DNA of 7,824 nt from JAKAUF01 sp050746205 (GCA_050746205.1 JBOGKW010000167.1:1-7824); one strand, 5' to 3'. Counted from the stretch's first letter, positions 1 to 6,734 are shown. Notes: generated from the letters alone by a model not told the origin. Made by a program: numbers and translations.

Positions 1-256
1 TAGGGCGGCCGAGCCGCTTGCTGGGTCCGGAATGCCGGCTGTCGGGATCACGGGCTGGGCGCCTGGCGCGAAAACCGGCCCCAAATCGCCGGCAGCGCGA
101 ATCGGGCTTGGCTCAAACTGAGGAACGTGGCCTGGCCGATTGTTTGTACCACGCGTTTTGAGAGTCTACATCACTGCCACTGCCTGCGACGCCGTTGCGG
201 CTCAGCCGCCTGGGCGGTGCGCGTCCGCGCCTGCTACACTCAACGGCGGCCCTGTG

Positions 257-1270
257 ATGCCTCCTTCGCCGCCCGATACCGCCGGCCTGTTCGCCCTGGT
301 GCGGCAGCTCGTGGACCTGGACTCGACCACCGGCCAGGAGGCCGGGGTCGCCGGCTTCACCGCCGCCTATCTGCGCCAGCAGGGCTTGGCCGCCGTGGTG
401 TGGCCCTTCGAGCCGGGCCGAGCCAATGTCTTTGCCGCCTACGGCGAGCCCCGCGTCGTCCTCAGCACCCATCTCGATACGGTGCCGCCGTTCTTCGCCA
501 GCCGCGAGGACGATGATTTCGTCTACGGGCGGGGCGCCTGCGACGCCAAGGGTATCGCCGCCGCCCAGATCTTCGCCGCCCTGGAACTGAAGCGGCAGGG
601 GCTGCGGGATTTCGGGCTCCTGTTTTTGGCGGGGGAGGAAAAAAACAGCGCCGGCGCGCGCGCCGCCAATCAACGTCCGGTCGGCAGCCGGTTTCTCATC
701 AACGGCGAGCCCACCAGCGGCCGCATGGTCGCCGCCGGAAAAGGCGCGCTGCGCGTGGAACTGACCGCCCAGGGGCGGGCGGCGCACTCCGCCTATCCGG
801 AGCTGGGCGACTCGGCGATTGTGAAGTTGCTGGCGGCCTTGGCCCGCTTGCAGGCGCTGCCGCTGCCAGCGGATGCGCGCCTCGGCGCGACGACCTGCAA
901 CATCGGCACCCTGTCCGGCGGCCGCGCGCCGAACGTGGTGCCGGATTTCGCCCAGGCGGAGCTGTTGTACCGCTTGGTGGCGCCCGCCGACGCACTCCGC
1001 GCCGCCATCGCCGCCGCCGCGCAGCCAGACGCTCAGGCGGAGTTCGTGCTGGAGATCCCGCCGGTCCTTCTGCGCACGCTGCCCGGCTTTGAGACCACCA
1101 CCGCCGCCTTCACCACCGACATCCCGGCCCTCACGCAATGGGGCGAACCCATGCTCATGGGCCCCGGCGACATCGCCGTCGCCCACACCCCGGAGGAGCG
1201 CATCGCCAAGGCCGACCTGGTCGCCGCCGTGGCCGCCTACGCCGCCATGGTGCGTTCCCTGCTGGCGTGA
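257..1270 (+). CDS. M20-family metallohydrolase (ArgE/DapE/LysK-like deacylase)
   Basis: Zinc-dependent amidohydrolase of the M20 peptidase/deacylase family, probably cytosolic, cleaving an acyl-amino acid or small peptide. From the ATG at 257 it has 337 residues. Visible ligands are H72 and D74 (HLDTVPP), D96 (GACDAKG), catalytic E127 with ligand E128 (LAGEEKN), E151 (INGEPTSG) and C-terminal H310 (VAHTPEE). H177 in GRAAHSAYP lies in the lid/dimerisation domain, roughly residues 156-262. The frame stays open upstream to a TTG at 140, but that 39-residue extension has no family similarity and MPPSPPD leads straight into the usual first helix, so I chose 257. There is no good Shine-Dalgarno. 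An extended -10-like TGCTACACT at 232-240 would give a very short leader, but no -35 is visible. I see no gene at 1-256. It converges on the DUF465 gene with a 36-base gap. Its length and GEP motif resemble acetyl-ornithine, acetyl-lysine or succinyl-DAP deacylases. No biosynthetic neighbour fixes the substrate, so no symbol is given. Confidence 0.88.
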   Translation: MPPSPPDTAGLFALVRQLVDLDSTTGQEAGVAGFTAAYLRQQGLAAVVWPFEPGRANVFAAYGEPRVVLSTHLDTVPPFFASREDDDFVYGRGACDAKGIAAAQIFAALELKRQGLRDFGLLFLAGEEKNSAGARAANQRPVGSRFLINGEPTSGRMVAAGKGALRVELTAQGRAAHSAYPELGDSAIVKLLAALARLQALPLPADARLGATTCNIGTLSGGRAPNVVPDFAQAELLYRLVAPADALRAAIAAAAQPDAQAEFVLEIPPVLLRTLPGFETTTAAFTTDIPALTQWGEPMLMGPGDIAVAHTPEERIAKADLVAAVAAYAAMVRSLLA

Positions 1271-1306
1271 GCGGCCGCCGCCAGAGGCAGCTCGCAGCCG
1301 CCGCCG

Positions 1307-1543
1307 CTAGGCGGACCCGGCCGGGCTAAGGCTCCGCCGCAGTAGCGCCTCCATTTCATCCTTAAGCTGCAGCTTGCGCTTCTTCAGCCGCAACTCCTCG
1401 ACCTCTTCTTCGCTCGATAGAAATCGCCGTTCCCGGAGCTGGCTCAATTGCGTTTCCAAAGCCGAGTGCTCCTGGGAAAGCTGGCGGAATGCATCGTTAT
1501 GCGCCATCAGATCCTGGCGGTTGATGGCGGCAACGGAGTCCAT
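1307..1543 (-). CDS. DUF465/YdcH-like small coiled-coil protein
   Basis: A 78-residue cytosolic protein, almost entirely charged heptad-like helix. An N-terminal part (residues 12-40, rich in H, E, Q and L) leads through FLSSEEEVEELRLKKRKLQLKDEM (41-64), whose run of E then K residues with a late LKKRKLQLKDEM is the signature of DUF465/YdcH proteins. Their function is unknown. The start is fixed by a strong Shine-Dalgarno (AGGAGGG, minus strand) seven bases before the ATG. The open frame continues upstream to 1972, but that part is antisense to truB and has no protein-like character. The gene is divergent from truB and convergent with the M20 gene, so it is probably transcribed alone. SlyX-like proteins have a similar look but lack this C-terminal basic block. 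Confidence 0.85.
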   Translation of the reverse strand: MDSVAAINRQDLMAHNDAFRQLSQEHSALETQLSQLRERRFLSSEEEVEELRLKKRKLQLKDEMEALLRRSLSPAGSA

Positions 1544-1739
1544 GGCGATACCCTCCTGCGGCCTCCCTGCCCTGCGGGCCGCTTGACGCAAAAAACCCTG
1601 CGGCGGATCCGACCAGCTCCCGTAGACCCCACGGCAGCTCTCCGGGCCGCCACTTCTACCCAACGCCGCCAAGCTACCACCATCCGGCGCGGCGTGCAAT
1701 CCGCCCGGGCCATAATTGTAAAGACCTACCCCCCCGAAA
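1544..1739. promoter_or_regulatory. Divergent intergenic region between DUF465 gene and truB
   Basis: Both transcripts should start here. The only A/T-rich patch is at 1711-1722. On the plus strand it offers CATAAT (1711-1716, one mismatch to TATAAT), about 24 bases before the truB ATG. On the minus strand it offers TACAAT (1720-1715, also one mismatch), pointing to the DUF465 gene with a leader of roughly 160 bases. I could not find a convincing -35 for either at 16-18 bases. truB itself has no clear Shine-Dalgarno; a C-run precedes its ATG. Confidence 0.35.
1551..1557 (-). promoter_or_regulatory. Strong Shine-Dalgarno of the DUF465 gene
   Basis: Read on the minus strand this is AGGAGGG, followed by seven bases and then ATG. 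It decides the start of the 78-residue protein against the much longer open frame. Confidence 0.8.
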
Positions 1740-2642
1740 ATGGATAGCGCCCTCATCATAGACAAGGCCGCCGGCATGACCTCGCATGACGTGGTGGCGC
1801 GGGTGCGCCGCCTGGTCGGCGAACGCTCGATTGGCCATCTCGGCACCCTGGATCCGGCCGCCACGGGCGTCCTGCCCCTGCTCACTGGCCGGCTGACGCG
1901 CTTGGCCCAGTTCTTCCAAGCGCGCGACAAGGAATACGAAGGGGAGATGGTCTTGGGCCAGGCCACCACCACCTATGACGCGATGGGCGAGCCGGTCGGG
2001 CCGCCCGCCACGCGGCTGGTGGCGCTGGCCGAAATTGAGGTCGCGCTGCCCGCCTTTCGCGGCCGCATTTTCCAGCAGCCGCCGCCATATTCCGCCAAAA
2101 AGACCGGCGGCCGCCGCGCCTATGTCCTGGCCCGCCAGCAGCAGCCGGTCCAATTGGCCGCCGTTCGGGTCGAGGTGTCCGACTTTTCCCTCCTGGCGCT
2201 GGAGGGCCAGCGGCTGCGCTTCCACGTCTGCTGCTCGACCGGCACCTACGTCCGCGCGCTGGCGCATGATCTGGGTCAGGCGCTCGGCGTCGGGGCCCAT
2301 TTGGGGCCCTTGCGCCGCACCCGCGCCGGCGAGTTCACGCTGGAACGGGCCGTCAGCCTAGACGCCCTGGCCGAGCGCCTGGCCGCCGCCGGCGCCGATC
2401 CCGCCGCTCGCGCCGCCGCCTTGGCGGCGGTCTCGATTCCCGCCACCGAGCTGCTCCCCGAGTTTCCCGCCGTGGTCGCCCCGCCCGACGCCGTGCACCG
2501 GCTGCGCCAGGGCCGCACCGCCAATCTGCCGGAGTTCTCCAAAACCCTCACCGTGCGCGTCTTTCTGCCCGACGGCGTGCTGCTGGCCATCGCCCGCCGC
2601 GTCGCCGGCTCGCTCTTCCAACCCAAGATCGTCTTCTCTTAA
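1740..2642 (+). CDS. truB: tRNA pseudouridine(55) synthase TruB
   Basis: Converts U55 of the T-loop of most elongator tRNAs to pseudouridine; cytosolic, 300 residues, normal family length. The N-terminal block MDSALIIDKAAGMTSHDVV is the usual TruB opening. The catalytic aspartate is D38 in GHLGTLDPAATGVLP (32-46). Other family motifs are KEYEGEM with Y66, TTTYD (76-80), QQPPPYSAKKTGGRRAY (112-128) and STGTYVRALAHDLG (166-179, R172). A shorter, divergent C-terminal part (about 235-300) with RLRQGR at 254-259 corresponds to the PUA-like/TruB C-terminal region. The start at 1740 is supported by these N-terminal residues. Many bacteria carry truB in a nusA-infB-rbfA-truB-ribF cluster; here neither side has such partners, so it appears to stand alone. 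All key residues are present, with no sign of decay. Confidence 0.97.
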   Translation: MDSALIIDKAAGMTSHDVVARVRRLVGERSIGHLGTLDPAATGVLPLLTGRLTRLAQFFQARDKEYEGEMVLGQATTTYDAMGEPVGPPATRLVALAEIEVALPAFRGRIFQQPPPYSAKKTGGRRAYVLARQQQPVQLAAVRVEVSDFSLLALEGQRLRFHVCCSTGTYVRALAHDLGQALGVGAHLGPLRRTRAGEFTLERAVSLDALAERLAAAGADPAARAAALAAVSIPATELLPEFPAVVAPPDAVHRLRQGRTANLPEFSKTLTVRVFLPDGVLLAIARRVAGSLFQPKIVFS

Positions 2643-3118
2643 GCCGGCTCCGCCCCTAGCCGCGCCGGCGACGCCGCCACCGCGCGGGTGCGGCCCGCCC
2701 GCCGCCACGGCTCCCGCCCGTTGGGGGCCCGCGAGACCGCGGCCCCGGCGCCAGGCACGGCCGAGCCCGAACAGCAAGGCCGTGGAAAAGACGCCCGTCT
2801 CACGCCGGGCGTGGAAAACCCTCCGGGTGTCCCGCCGTCCCGCCACCCGACGACGGCCGGGTCCTACCAACCAAAAACCGGCGCCGAGCCCGGCAGCTCT
2901 CCGACTCCGGGCGGCGAAAAAAGCGAGGTACGCCACCTCCCCTCCGGCGGCGGTCCCGCCAGCGGTCGCGCCAGCGTGCCCTCGCGGGCCTAAGGTTCGA
3001 GCGCCAAAGGTGCCATTCGAGATTCGCCTGCCGGAGCAGGGTGCGAACGACTACGCGCCTCCGCACCGGAAGCGCCGACAGGCCCTCGCGCAAGTCATCC
3101 CGGGTAGCTTGCCCGCAA
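2643..3118. other. GC-rich intergenic spacer, no recognisable gene
   Basis: 476 bases between the truB and darG stop codons, which converge here. Several frames stay open because of high G+C, but their products are proline/arginine/alanine-rich and match no family I know. Visible structure is a 7-bp hairpin at 2791-2812 flanked by direct repeats CGTGGAAAA. The stretch around 2806-2850 (GCGTGGAAAACCCTCCGGGT) looks to me like a dispersed intergenic motif seen in acidobacterial genomes, but this is recall, not a search. No tRNA, rRNA or complete IS end is visible. Confidence 0.6.
2791..2812 (-). terminator. Possible terminator hairpin downstream of darTG
   Basis: ACGCCCG (2791-2797) pairs exactly with CGGGCGT (2806-2812) across an 8-base loop. 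Read on the minus strand the stem is followed by CTTTTCC, a short T-tract, so it could end the darTG transcript about 310 bases after the darG stop. On the plus strand (truB side) it is followed by GGAAAACC and would not terminate. The T-tract is weak, and the same structure could belong to a dispersed repeat. Confidence 0.3.
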
Positions 3119-4204
3119 TCAGCATCCTTGAGGGTCGGGGCGTGGCGCTTGCGAAGGCTTTGCCTCTGCGATCCAACCCTTGGTGGCCAAAGCGCTTTCG
3201 GCGATTCGAATTTGCTCCGACGAGAACTTGCGCTTGCGCTCACCCCAGGCATAGACGCGGGCAACCAGATCGTTCCCCGGACCTGGCTGGCCGTGTGCGA
3301 TCACCCAATGCACGGTGGCGAGCAGCTCAAGCCCAAAAGGCGATTCGAATCCCTGAACAAGACCCTCGACCCTGTCGAATCGCGCTTTTGTCAGCGGCGA
3401 CGATGCGAGCGCAGTTTCCGCATCGTCCGTAGCACCTGGTACGAGTTCCAACGCCCTATCGGGCCCTTCCCCTCCATCACCGTAGCCAGAGATATAATGG
3501 CCCTCGATAGCCTTGAGGACATGCCGCAGGTTCTCGGCGTAGGGCCCGTAAGGGCCCTGCACGAATTTCAGCCGCAAGCGTTCGCCGCTCTCCTGCATGA
3601 AGTACATGAGCTTATGAACTTCAAGCAAGGTCACGAACGGGTCCAACAGCCCGGCCAGGTAGCGATTCATTAAGCCGACAAGCGCCGCTCGCCCCGGCGT
3701 CATCGGCGGCGGCACCTTGCTGCGCCTCGCCCTCGACTCCGCGGGCGACGTCGCGTACGGCTCAAATATGACGACGCGAACGTCGGGCAACGCGAGAAGC
3801 GCTCGCTCAATTTGCGGACGAACCACGGCCCAGTCGAGGCCACCGAGGCCGGCGCCAAGCGGCGGAATCGCGAGCGAGCGAATCCCGCGCCTTGACACCT
3901 CGGCAACAAGGGCAACAAGGCCTTTCTCGATGTCCTCGATCCGCGCCTTCCCGTGCCAGTGACGTTTCGTCGGGAAATTGATGATGTACCGCGGATTGGT
4001 GAGCTGGCCCGGGGTGAAAACAAACATCCGACCGGGCTGGACTTCTTGCCGCCGACAGGCAAGCGCATACGCCTCGAAGTTCTCCGGATAGGCCTGTTTG
4101 AATTTCAGGGCAATTCCCCGCCCCATGACGCCAACGCAGTTGACGGTGTTGACGACCGCCTCAGCATCTTCGGAGAGGATGTCGCCGGTCTTGAAATCGA
4201 TCAT
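3119..4204 (-). CDS. darG: DarG antitoxin: macrodomain DNA ADP-ribosylglycohydrolase with DarT-binding domain
   Basis: Antitoxin of the DarTG pair, 361 residues from the ATG at 4204. Residues 1-150 are a macrodomain: MIDFKTGDIL, then AVVNTVNCVGVMGRGIALKF (17-36, with N22), NFPTKRHW (76-83) and SLAIPPLGAGLGGLDW (110-125). K80 matches the catalytic lysine known for Thermus DarG, so de-ADP-ribosylation of thymidine is expected to be intact. Residues about 165-347 are the C-terminal DarG domain (FVTLLEVHKLMYFMQ 190-204, GPYGPYAENLRHVL 217-230, EGHYISGYGDG 234-244, GFESPFGLELLATVHW 285-300), which in this family binds and blocks DarT. An in-frame TTG at 4276 would overlap darT and add 24 unrelated residues; an AGGGGGG ribosome site before the ATG decides for 4204. 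darT ends 16 bases upstream, so the two are co-transcribed and probably translationally linked. Toxin first, antitoxin second is the usual order. Confidence 0.96.
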   Translation of the reverse strand: MIDFKTGDILSEDAEAVVNTVNCVGVMGRGIALKFKQAYPENFEAYALACRRQEVQPGRMFVFTPGQLTNPRYIINFPTKRHWHGKARIEDIEKGLVALVAEVSRRGIRSLAIPPLGAGLGGLDWAVVRPQIERALLALPDVRVVIFEPYATSPAESRARRSKVPPPMTPGRAALVGLMNRYLAGLLDPFVTLLEVHKLMYFMQESGERLRLKFVQGPYGPYAENLRHVLKAIEGHYISGYGDGGEGPDRALELVPGATDDAETALASSPLTKARFDRVEGLVQGFESPFGLELLATVHWVIAHGQPGPGNDLVARVYAWGERKRKFSSEQIRIAESALATKGWIAEAKPSQAPRPDPQGC

Positions 4205-4209
4205 CGCGG

Positions 4210-4216
4210 CCCCCCT
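4210..4216 (-). promoter_or_regulatory. Shine-Dalgarno of darG in the darT-darG gap
   Basis: AGGGGGG on the minus strand, five bases before the darG ATG and just after the darT stop. It supports independent or coupled translation of the antitoxin and settles the darG start. Confidence 0.7.
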
Positions 4217-4220
4217 GTCC

Positions 4221-4871
4221 TCAAAAGTACCACTCCGGCATAATCGCAACGCTCGGCCCATGGGCGGCAGGCACAAGGGCCGTGTTCACCCGTCCGTAAG
4301 CCGCCATGCCCCGAACGCCAATTCGCTCGATTAGGTCAAACGGGCAATATTCGTGTAAAAGGAATTCAGCCTGCTTCGATTCCTTAACATCCGAGTCCTT
4401 GAAATCCCTCGCCGTAATGGCATTCCAATCGAGCTGATTCAGCTCGTCCACACGATTGCGGAATGGCGTATAGCGGGCACCGGCGTTTGCAAGCGAGAAG
4501 GCCCAGCCACGATGCTCTCGCTCGGCCCATTCAACCACGCTATGCAAATCCGCCTCAAGGTGAACGATCGGCTCCTGACCACCGTGATAGCTAAGGCTTG
4601 GATTGTTCGCGCGCGAGATGACGTACAGCATTACAGACCTTGGGCAGAAATAGAACGGCACATAGTCACCGACCATCGTCCCTGGGCAGCAGCTGACCTC
4701 GAGCTCCTCCACTCGGCGACGCTTAATCTCCGACATGCCAATTGAGCGCGCAGGCCCGTCGCGAGCGATCATCGCCGCGTCCGAAACCAACATCCCGTCC
4801 GCTACGATGCTTGGCAAGTTTTCAAGGTGTGTGATGTGATAAAGCTTCGGCTGGGCCGGCGGTTCCGTCAT
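4221..4871 (-). CDS. darT: DarT toxin: ssDNA thymidine ADP-ribosyltransferase
   Basis: Toxin that uses NAD+ to ADP-ribosylate thymidine in single-stranded DNA, stalling replication; members of the family also act in phage defence. 216 residues, the usual length for the Thermus/Mycobacterium type (DarT2), DUF4433 in older naming. Motifs in order: LYHITHLENLPSI (10-22, H12 in the NAD pocket), RSIGMSEIKRRR (42-53), VGDYVPFYFCPRSVMLYVI (67-85, the family hallmark) and KQAEFLLHEYCPF (166-178), whose E169 corresponds to the catalytic glutamate (E160 in the Thermus enzyme). All appear intact, so the toxin is probably active. The ATG at 4871 is supported by GGGAG six bases upstream. A TTGACC box (minus strand, 4920-4915) could be a -35, but no good -10 follows. 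Base composition is clearly lower in G+C than truB or the AAA+/VWA genes (about 43% over 4321-4380), pointing to acquisition from elsewhere. Confidence 0.95.
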   Translation of the reverse strand: MTEPPAQPKLYHITHLENLPSIVADGMLVSDAAMIARDGPARSIGMSEIKRRRVEELEVSCCPGTMVGDYVPFYFCPRSVMLYVISRANNPSLSYHGGQEPIVHLEADLHSVVEWAEREHRGWAFSLANAGARYTPFRNRVDELNQLDWNAITARDFKDSDVKESKQAEFLLHEYCPFDLIERIGVRGMAAYGRVNTALVPAAHGPSVAIMPEWYF

Positions 4872-4897
4872 GCGCTGCTCCCGGCCGCCCAGATGCG

Positions 4898-5071
4898 ATG
4901 AAGGGCCGAATTGCGGTCAAGTTCTCGCGCCTCACCAATTGGGGAAACGCGCTCGCTTGCCAGAACTTGGCGCGCCGTCGAAGGGGCTTGGGGTTTTTCA
5001 GGCGAGATTGGCATTATTCCCCCTCGGACCTCGTGTTGGCGGTGGCGGACTTCGGCACGGTCACGGCCTAG
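4898..5071 (+). CDS. Unrecognised 57-codon open frame divergent from darT
   Basis: The frame runs from an ATG at 4898 to a TAG at 5069-5071, coding for MKGRIAVKFSRLTNWGN at its start and DLVLAVADFGTVTA at its end. I do not recognise it. In its favour, third codon positions are strongly G/C-biased (about four fifths by eye) compared with positions one and two, and the composition is protein-like with mixed hydrophobic and aromatic residues. Against it, there is no clear ribosome site, and the frame is open upstream without a start, into the darT start region. Its stop overlaps the end of the IS3 remnant. It may be the fragment of a longer gene broken when darTG or the IS inserted, or chance. 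It would overlap the region where the darT promoter should lie. Confidence 0.3.
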   Translation: MKGRIAVKFSRLTNWGNALACQNLARRRRGLGFFRRDWHYSPSDLVLAVADFGTVTA

Positions 5072-5390
5072 TGTACGATGGCGCGCGCCCGGGCCGCGAT
5101 CCGGGCGCCTGGCCGTAATGAACTGCGGCAGGGGCGAGCAGCGCGAGCGCGGCGCGGCGACGGTCCCGGCTGTACCAGCGGAGGAAGGGCCGGCAGAAGA
5201 CCCGCGAGCGCTCGATTGAACCGAAGCGGCCGGGGAAGCCGGGGCGGTACCTGAGGGTGCGGAGCTGGCTTTCCGAGGAGAGGTTGTCGTCGGCGCCGCT
5301 GCGCACGAGGCCGGGGTCTCCGTGGAACGGCGCCGGCCGTTTCGATTTCATGGATGAGTCCCGGTCGGCCCCGAGGCGGAGGCCTTCTGG
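5068..5390 (-). pseudogene. Decayed IS3-family transposase (OrfB) C-terminal fragment
   Basis: On the minus strand the region from 5390 reads PEGLRLGADRDSSMKSK, then DDNLSSESQLRTLRYRP, FGSIERSRVFCRPFLRWYS, and LLAPAAVHYGQA near 5110. This follows the order of the rve integrase core in IS3-family OrfB proteins (typically HADRGSSM, then DNPYSEAQFKTLKYRP, FGSIEDARAFC-FFxWYN and TPxxVHYGRA). The second acidic residue (D at 5364-5366) and the catalytic glutamate (5271-5273) are still visible. The first aspartate region and everything before it are gone. About five residues are missing between the MKSK block and DDN. After VHYGQA the expected sequence continues in another frame (IAARARAIV, then TAG at 5070-5068), so there is a frameshift around 5100. 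No terminal inverted repeats or OrfA were found. It is inactive and suggests past insertion and decay next to darTG. Confidence 0.8.
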
Positions 5391-5398
5391 AGAAGGCC
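5381..5398. repeat. Perfect 18-base inverted repeat at the edge of the IS remnant
   Basis: GGCCTTCT (5381-5388) pairs exactly with AGAAGGCC (5391-5398) around GG. It sits at the point where similarity to the transposase is lost, so it may mark a rearrangement end. No T-run follows on either strand. Confidence 0.45.
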
Positions 5399-5431
5399 GC
5401 GTGACACGTAGTGAAGGAGTTCGCGCGGTAG

Positions 5432-5448
5432 GCGGGAATCGTTCCCGC
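5432..5448 (-). terminator. Perfect hairpin just after the VWA gene
   Basis: GCGGGAA, a 3-base TCG loop, then TTCCCGC: a 7-bp perfect stem beginning 12 bases after the VWA stop codon. The position suits a transcription end for the AAA+/VWA operon, but the minus-strand sequence after it (CTACCGCG) has no T-tract, so intrinsic termination is doubtful. It may instead stabilise the mRNA 3' end. Confidence 0.35.
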
Positions 5449-5460
5449 GGCGCGGCGTGG

Positions 5461-6702
5461 TCAGTGCACGCGGCGGGATTTATGATTCAGGTAATCGAGC
5501 AGCAGATATTGGCCGAGCGAATGCGGCGTGGTGAAATATGCCTTGCCCCGGGCCAGGGCGGTGACGCGCTGCACGAACTGGACCAAGCCGTAGTCGGCGG
5601 CGAGCATGAAGGTGTTGATGAGGATGCCGGCGCGGCGGCAGCGCACCACTTCCTCCAGCGTCTTGGCGATCACCAGCGGATCCAGCCCGAAGGCGTTCTT
5701 GTAGATCCGCCCGTCCTCCAAGGTCAGCGCGCTGGGCTTGCCGTCGGTGATCAGCACGATCTGCCGCATGTCCTTGCGCTGGCGGCTCAGCAAGCGGCGG
5801 GCCAGCCGCAGGCCTTCCCGCGTGTTGGTGTAGAACGGGCCGACGCGCACCTGCGCCAGGCGGGACAGCGGCACCTCCTCGGCGGAATCGTGAAACAGCG
5901 CCAGTTGCAGGCTGTCGCCGGGAAACTGCGTGCGGATCAGATGGGCTAGCGCCAGCGCCACCCGCTTGGCGGGGGTAAATCGGTCCTCGCCATACAGGAT
6001 CATGGAGTGGCTGCAATCCAGTAGGACGACCGTGGCGCAAGAGGACTGGTACTCCGCCTCATGCACGCGCAAGTCGGCGTACTCCAAATCCAACGCTGGG
6101 CCGCCGGGCGGGGGCAGCCCGGCGCGGCGCAGGGCGGCGGCGATGGTGGCGGGCACGTCCAAGTTGAGCGTGTCGCCGAATTCATAGGGCCGGCTTCCGC
6201 CGCTGGTCTCGACGCCGGTGGCCCAGGCGCAGGTGTCATGGCGGCCAAAGCTGGATTTGCCCAAGCCGGCCAGCAGATCGCGCAAGGTTTTGAAGCCGAG
6301 AAAATCCAACGCCTTGTCGGTGATCTCGAAGCGCACCGGCGGCGCGTCCCGGCCGCCCGCCCGGCCGCTGCCCGGCGCCACGGCCGTCGGCGGCGCATAG
6401 GGCTCCTCGATTTGGATGTACCCGGCCTGCGCCAGCCGCTCGGCGATGGAGCGCAGCAGCTCCCGCAGTTGTTGCTCGGTGGCCTGCTCCAGCTGGCGGC
6501 GCTGATCCTCGTCCAACAAGGAGGAGTTGTCCAGCGCTTCCAGAATGGCCCGTTCCAGCTCCTCGAAGTCCATCTCGCCCGCGCCCTCGCCATCGCCGTC
6601 GAAGCCGCTTTGCAGCAGATAATCGCCCAACGCCGCCAGCAGGTCCTCGAGCGGCAAGCTGTCGGCGAGCGAACCGGTAAAGCGGGAGTAGCGGATGCGC
6701 AT
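5461..6702 (-). CDS. VWA-domain protein, partner of a MoxR/ChlI-like AAA+ ATPase
   Basis: 413 residues, no signal peptide or membrane segment, so cytosolic. Residues 1-100 are acidic and helical (EELERAILEAL; EQATEQQLRELLRSIAERLAQAG). A P/A/G-rich linker spans about 103-121. The region 125-220 carries FEITDKALDFLGFKTLRDLL (125-144) and a HDTCAW-ETSGGSRPYEFGDTLNLDV block (155-183) seen in VWA proteins paired with Mg-chelatase-like ATPases. The VWA domain is about 223-405: TVVLLDCSHSM gives the MIDAS D229-x-S231-x-S233, followed by a threonine in YTNTREGL (T292 or T294) and D320 in LITDGKPS, all intact. Start at 6702: no better ATG exists, and the frame closes at a TGA about 40 bases upstream; no Shine-Dalgarno is evident. 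It lies 76 bases after the AAA+ gene on the same strand, as in ChlI-ChlD and MoxR-VWA pairs, where VWA binds the ATPase ring and presents substrate. The substrate is unknown. Confidence 0.9.
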   Translation of the reverse strand: MRIRYSRFTGSLADSLPLEDLLAALGDYLLQSGFDGDGEGAGEMDFEELERAILEALDNSSLLDEDQRRQLEQATEQQLRELLRSIAERLAQAGYIQIEEPYAPPTAVAPGSGRAGGRDAPPVRFEITDKALDFLGFKTLRDLLAGLGKSSFGRHDTCAWATGVETSGGSRPYEFGDTLNLDVPATIAAALRRAGLPPPGGPALDLEYADLRVHEAEYQSSCATVVLLDCSHSMILYGEDRFTPAKRVALALAHLIRTQFPGDSLQLALFHDSAEEVPLSRLAQVRVGPFYTNTREGLRLARRLLSRQRKDMRQIVLITDGKPSALTLEDGRIYKNAFGLDPLVIAKTLEEVVRCRRAGILINTFMLAADYGLVQFVQRVTALARGKAYFTTPHSLGQYLLLDYLNHKSRRVH

Positions 6703-6734
6703 GGCGGTGGGGGCGGGGCGATTAGCGTGGCAAT

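Noticed and set aside
113..1186. 357-codon open frame on the minus strand
   Set aside because: It is fully antisense to the M20 gene, which keeps every catalytic residue. The product is G/R/A/H-rich with no family motif, as expected from high third-position G+C.
1270..1308. Terminator between the M20 and DUF465 genes
   Set aside because: Only a 6-bp AGCGGC/GCCGCT pairing with a long loop and no T-run on either strand.
1544..1972. N-terminal extension of the DUF465 frame
   Set aside because: It overlaps the truB start in antisense and has no protein-like pattern; a strong ribosome site marks the ATG at 1543.
2358..2936. 192-codon minus-strand frame over the truB end and spacer
   Set aside because: Glycine/arginine/alanine-rich shadow of truB with no recognisable motif.
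2782..3432. 216-codon plus-strand frame running into darG
   Set aside because: About half of it is antisense to the conserved darG C-terminal domain; the rest is low-complexity P/R/A sequence.
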